From: Kutzneria sp044547355
GTDB taxonomy: Bacteria; Actinomycetota; Actinomycetes; Mycobacteriales; Pseudonocardiaceae
Assembly: GCF_044547355.1 (NCBI RefSeq)
Contig: NZ_JBIUAG010000004.1
Span: 248,001 to 312,000, forward strand
Direction of reading: 5' to 3'
DNA length: 64,000 bases
Below, piece after piece: positions 62,897 to 64,000 of this stretch. The translations under genes and the position numbers were made by a program. The notes beneath the pieces were generated by a model that saw nothing but the letters and a program-made list of their open reading frames with translations, was not told the origin of the DNA and searched no databases. Position 1 is the first letter of the stretch, and every line of letters begins with the position of its first letter.

Positions 62897-64000
62897 ATGA
62901 GCGGGACGGCTCTTGCCGTCGCGATGACGGCCGTCGTCTATGTGATGGTCGCCATGGTGCCGGGATTGTTGATCGGTTACGCGTCGGGAATTCGTGGCTG
63001 GTTGTTGGCCGCGGCTTCGCCGGCGCTCACCTATGGCGTGATCGGAATCTTCGGTCCGCTGGCGCCGATCGTCGGCATTCGATGGAACGCGCTCACCCTG
63101 GTCGGCGGGAGCGTGCTGTGCGCGGCCGTCGCCTTCGGCCTGCGCCGGCTGTTCCGCTCACCGGACGCCCGGCAGCCCGGAGCCGGCCTCGGTTGGCCCA
63201 GGTCAGCGCACTGGATGCTGGCCGGCGCGGTGCTGATCGCCACCGTCGTGGGTCTGCTGGCGATGGGTCGGGCGAGCGGCTTCACGGCCATCCCGCAGTG
63301 GTGGGACGCCGAGTTCCACGCCAACGCCATCCGTTTCATCGCCGACTCGGACAACTCGTCCCCGGCGGCACTTGCCGCAATCGATGCGACCGGAAGCACC
63401 AGCTTCTTCTATCCCAATGCGTATCATGTGTTGGACGCCACGGTGACACAGATCGGCGGCTGGTCGATTCCTCAGGTCCTCGACGTGGGCAACGGATTCC
63501 AGATCGGCCTGTTCGCGTTGTCGATCTCCGTGCTCGTCGCCGAAGTCACGAAAATTCCCGCGTTGGCCGCCGCCACGGGCATTGTGGCCTGCGCGTTCAC
63601 GCAATTCCCGTATGACACTCTCACCTGGGGCCCGCTGTTCCCCTTCACCGCCGGCGTCGCGCTCATCCCGGCGCTGCTGGCCCTGCTGGCCAGGGTGCTG
63701 GCCGCGCCCACCAGCGGCGCCGTCGTCGCCACCGCGCTGGCTGGGGTCGGCCTGACCGCCGTGCACCCCAGCGTCACCGTCGCCGCCGCCATCCCGGCCG
63801 TGTTCTTCCTGCTCCAGCGCTGGATCACCGTCCGCCGCGTGCCGCTGGCCGACCTGCGGACGCTGCTGCTGGTCGCCGTGGTCGGCGGGATCACCGGCGT
63901 CTTCCAGGTGCTGGGCATCCTCACCGCCGCCGGCGGGGCCACCTCGGCCTGGCCGCCGGGGCTGACCGCGCTGGAGGCCACCCAGCAGTTCGTCACCGGC
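62897..64000 (+). CDS. Polytopic membrane protein, DUF6541-like; 3' end cut by window
   Basis: The ATG at 62897 has AGGGGGGA nearby upstream and the frame is open for 368 codons to the window edge. The visible part has at least eight hydrophobic segments, starting VAMTAVVYVMVAMVPGLLIG, and a periplasm-facing loop WWDAEFHANAIRFIADSDNS after the third or fourth helix. That loop resembles the acidic, aromatic first loop of lipid-linked GT-C glycosyltransferases. This order matches DUF6541 proteins, which probably add sugars to cell-surface polymers in actinobacteria (family inference). Regulation and partners lie outside the window. Confidence 0.8.
   Translation, partial: MSGTALAVAMTAVVYVMVAMVPGLLIGYASGIRGWLLAAASPALTYGVIGIFGPLAPIVGIRWNALTLVGGSVLCAAVAFGLRRLFRSPDARQPGAGLGWPRSAHWMLAGAVLIATVVGLLAMGRASGFTAIPQWWDAEFHANAIRFIADSDNSSPAALAAIDATGSTSFFYPNAYHVLDATVTQIGGWSIPQVLDVGNGFQIGLFALSISVLVAEVTKIPALAAATGIVACAFTQFPYDTLTWGPLFPFTAGVALIPALLALLARVLAAPTSGAVVATALAGVGLTAVHPSVTVAAAIPAVFFLLQRWITVRRVPLADLRTLLLVAVVGGITGVFQVLGILTAAGGATSAWPPGLTALEATQQFVTG

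Overview
The window is about 70% GC, uses GTG starts freely, and carries three large BTAD/NB-ARC/TPR-type proteins, TTA-codon genes, an actinobacterial-type [2Fe-2S] ferrochelatase and an InhA-type enoyl reductase. This points to a chromosomal segment of a filamentous actinomycete, probably Pseudonocardiales (inference; no rRNA or other marker gene is present). I saw no tRNA, rRNA, CRISPR array, insertion sequence or prophage. Base composition is even except for an AT-richer patch around 14.4-17.7 kb.

Layout. 1-5.8 kb: a secreted phosphodiester glycosidase/phosphoesterase running off the left edge, a protein with a lysine/alanine/glutamate-rich tail, an MFS exporter, isopentenyl-diphosphate isomerase, an S4 RNA-binding protein and a tiny acidic protein. 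5.9-10.6 kb: a membrane protein, then a tightly overlapping operon of SCP-x-type thiolase, carotenoid oxygenase and a duplicated HxlR regulator, then an SDR reductase behind a MerR-type promoter. 10.7-17.9 kb: a STAND NTPase with TPRs, a transferase-like protein with a coupled small ORF, and a SARP regulator with a TTA codon. 17.9-22 kb: methyltransferase, membrane protein, SigG-like sigma factor, MarR and FMN reductase. 22-26.3 kb: a four-gene run (MHS permease, response regulator, kinase, TAXI lipoprotein) that looks like one sensing and uptake unit. 26.4-31 kb: a class I terpene synthase convergent with a carboxylic acid reductase. 31-37.3 kb: a 908-residue FAD/FeS dehydrogenase, fabG-inhA, and a NarL-type two-component pair. 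37.4-42 kb: a PadR-P450 operon and a two-subunit molybdenum hydroxylase. 42.2-47.7 kb: two PucR-type regulators divergent from a GABA permease and GABA aminotransferase. 47.8-54 kb: a DUF4142 lipoprotein, hemH, a secreted protein, an oligopeptide-type binding lipoprotein and small membrane proteins. 54-64 kb: a second SARP-NB-ARC-TPR regulator, a nucleotidyltransferase, a MoxR-VWA pair, an FBP zinc-finger protein, a dienelactone hydrolase and a truncated polytopic membrane protein.

The main themes are regulation (three AfsR/STAND-type proteins, two histidine kinase pairs, HxlR, MarR, PadR, two PucR and one sigma factor) and isoprenoid or fatty-acid chemistry (idi, carotenoid oxygenase, terpene synthase, CAR, fabG-inhA). 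The most unusual non-coding signal is two families of very long, almost perfect palindromes. They sit at gene 3' ends, mostly between convergent genes, and some arms differ between copies by matched changes. They are probably bidirectional terminators or a palindromic repeat that spread into terminator positions.
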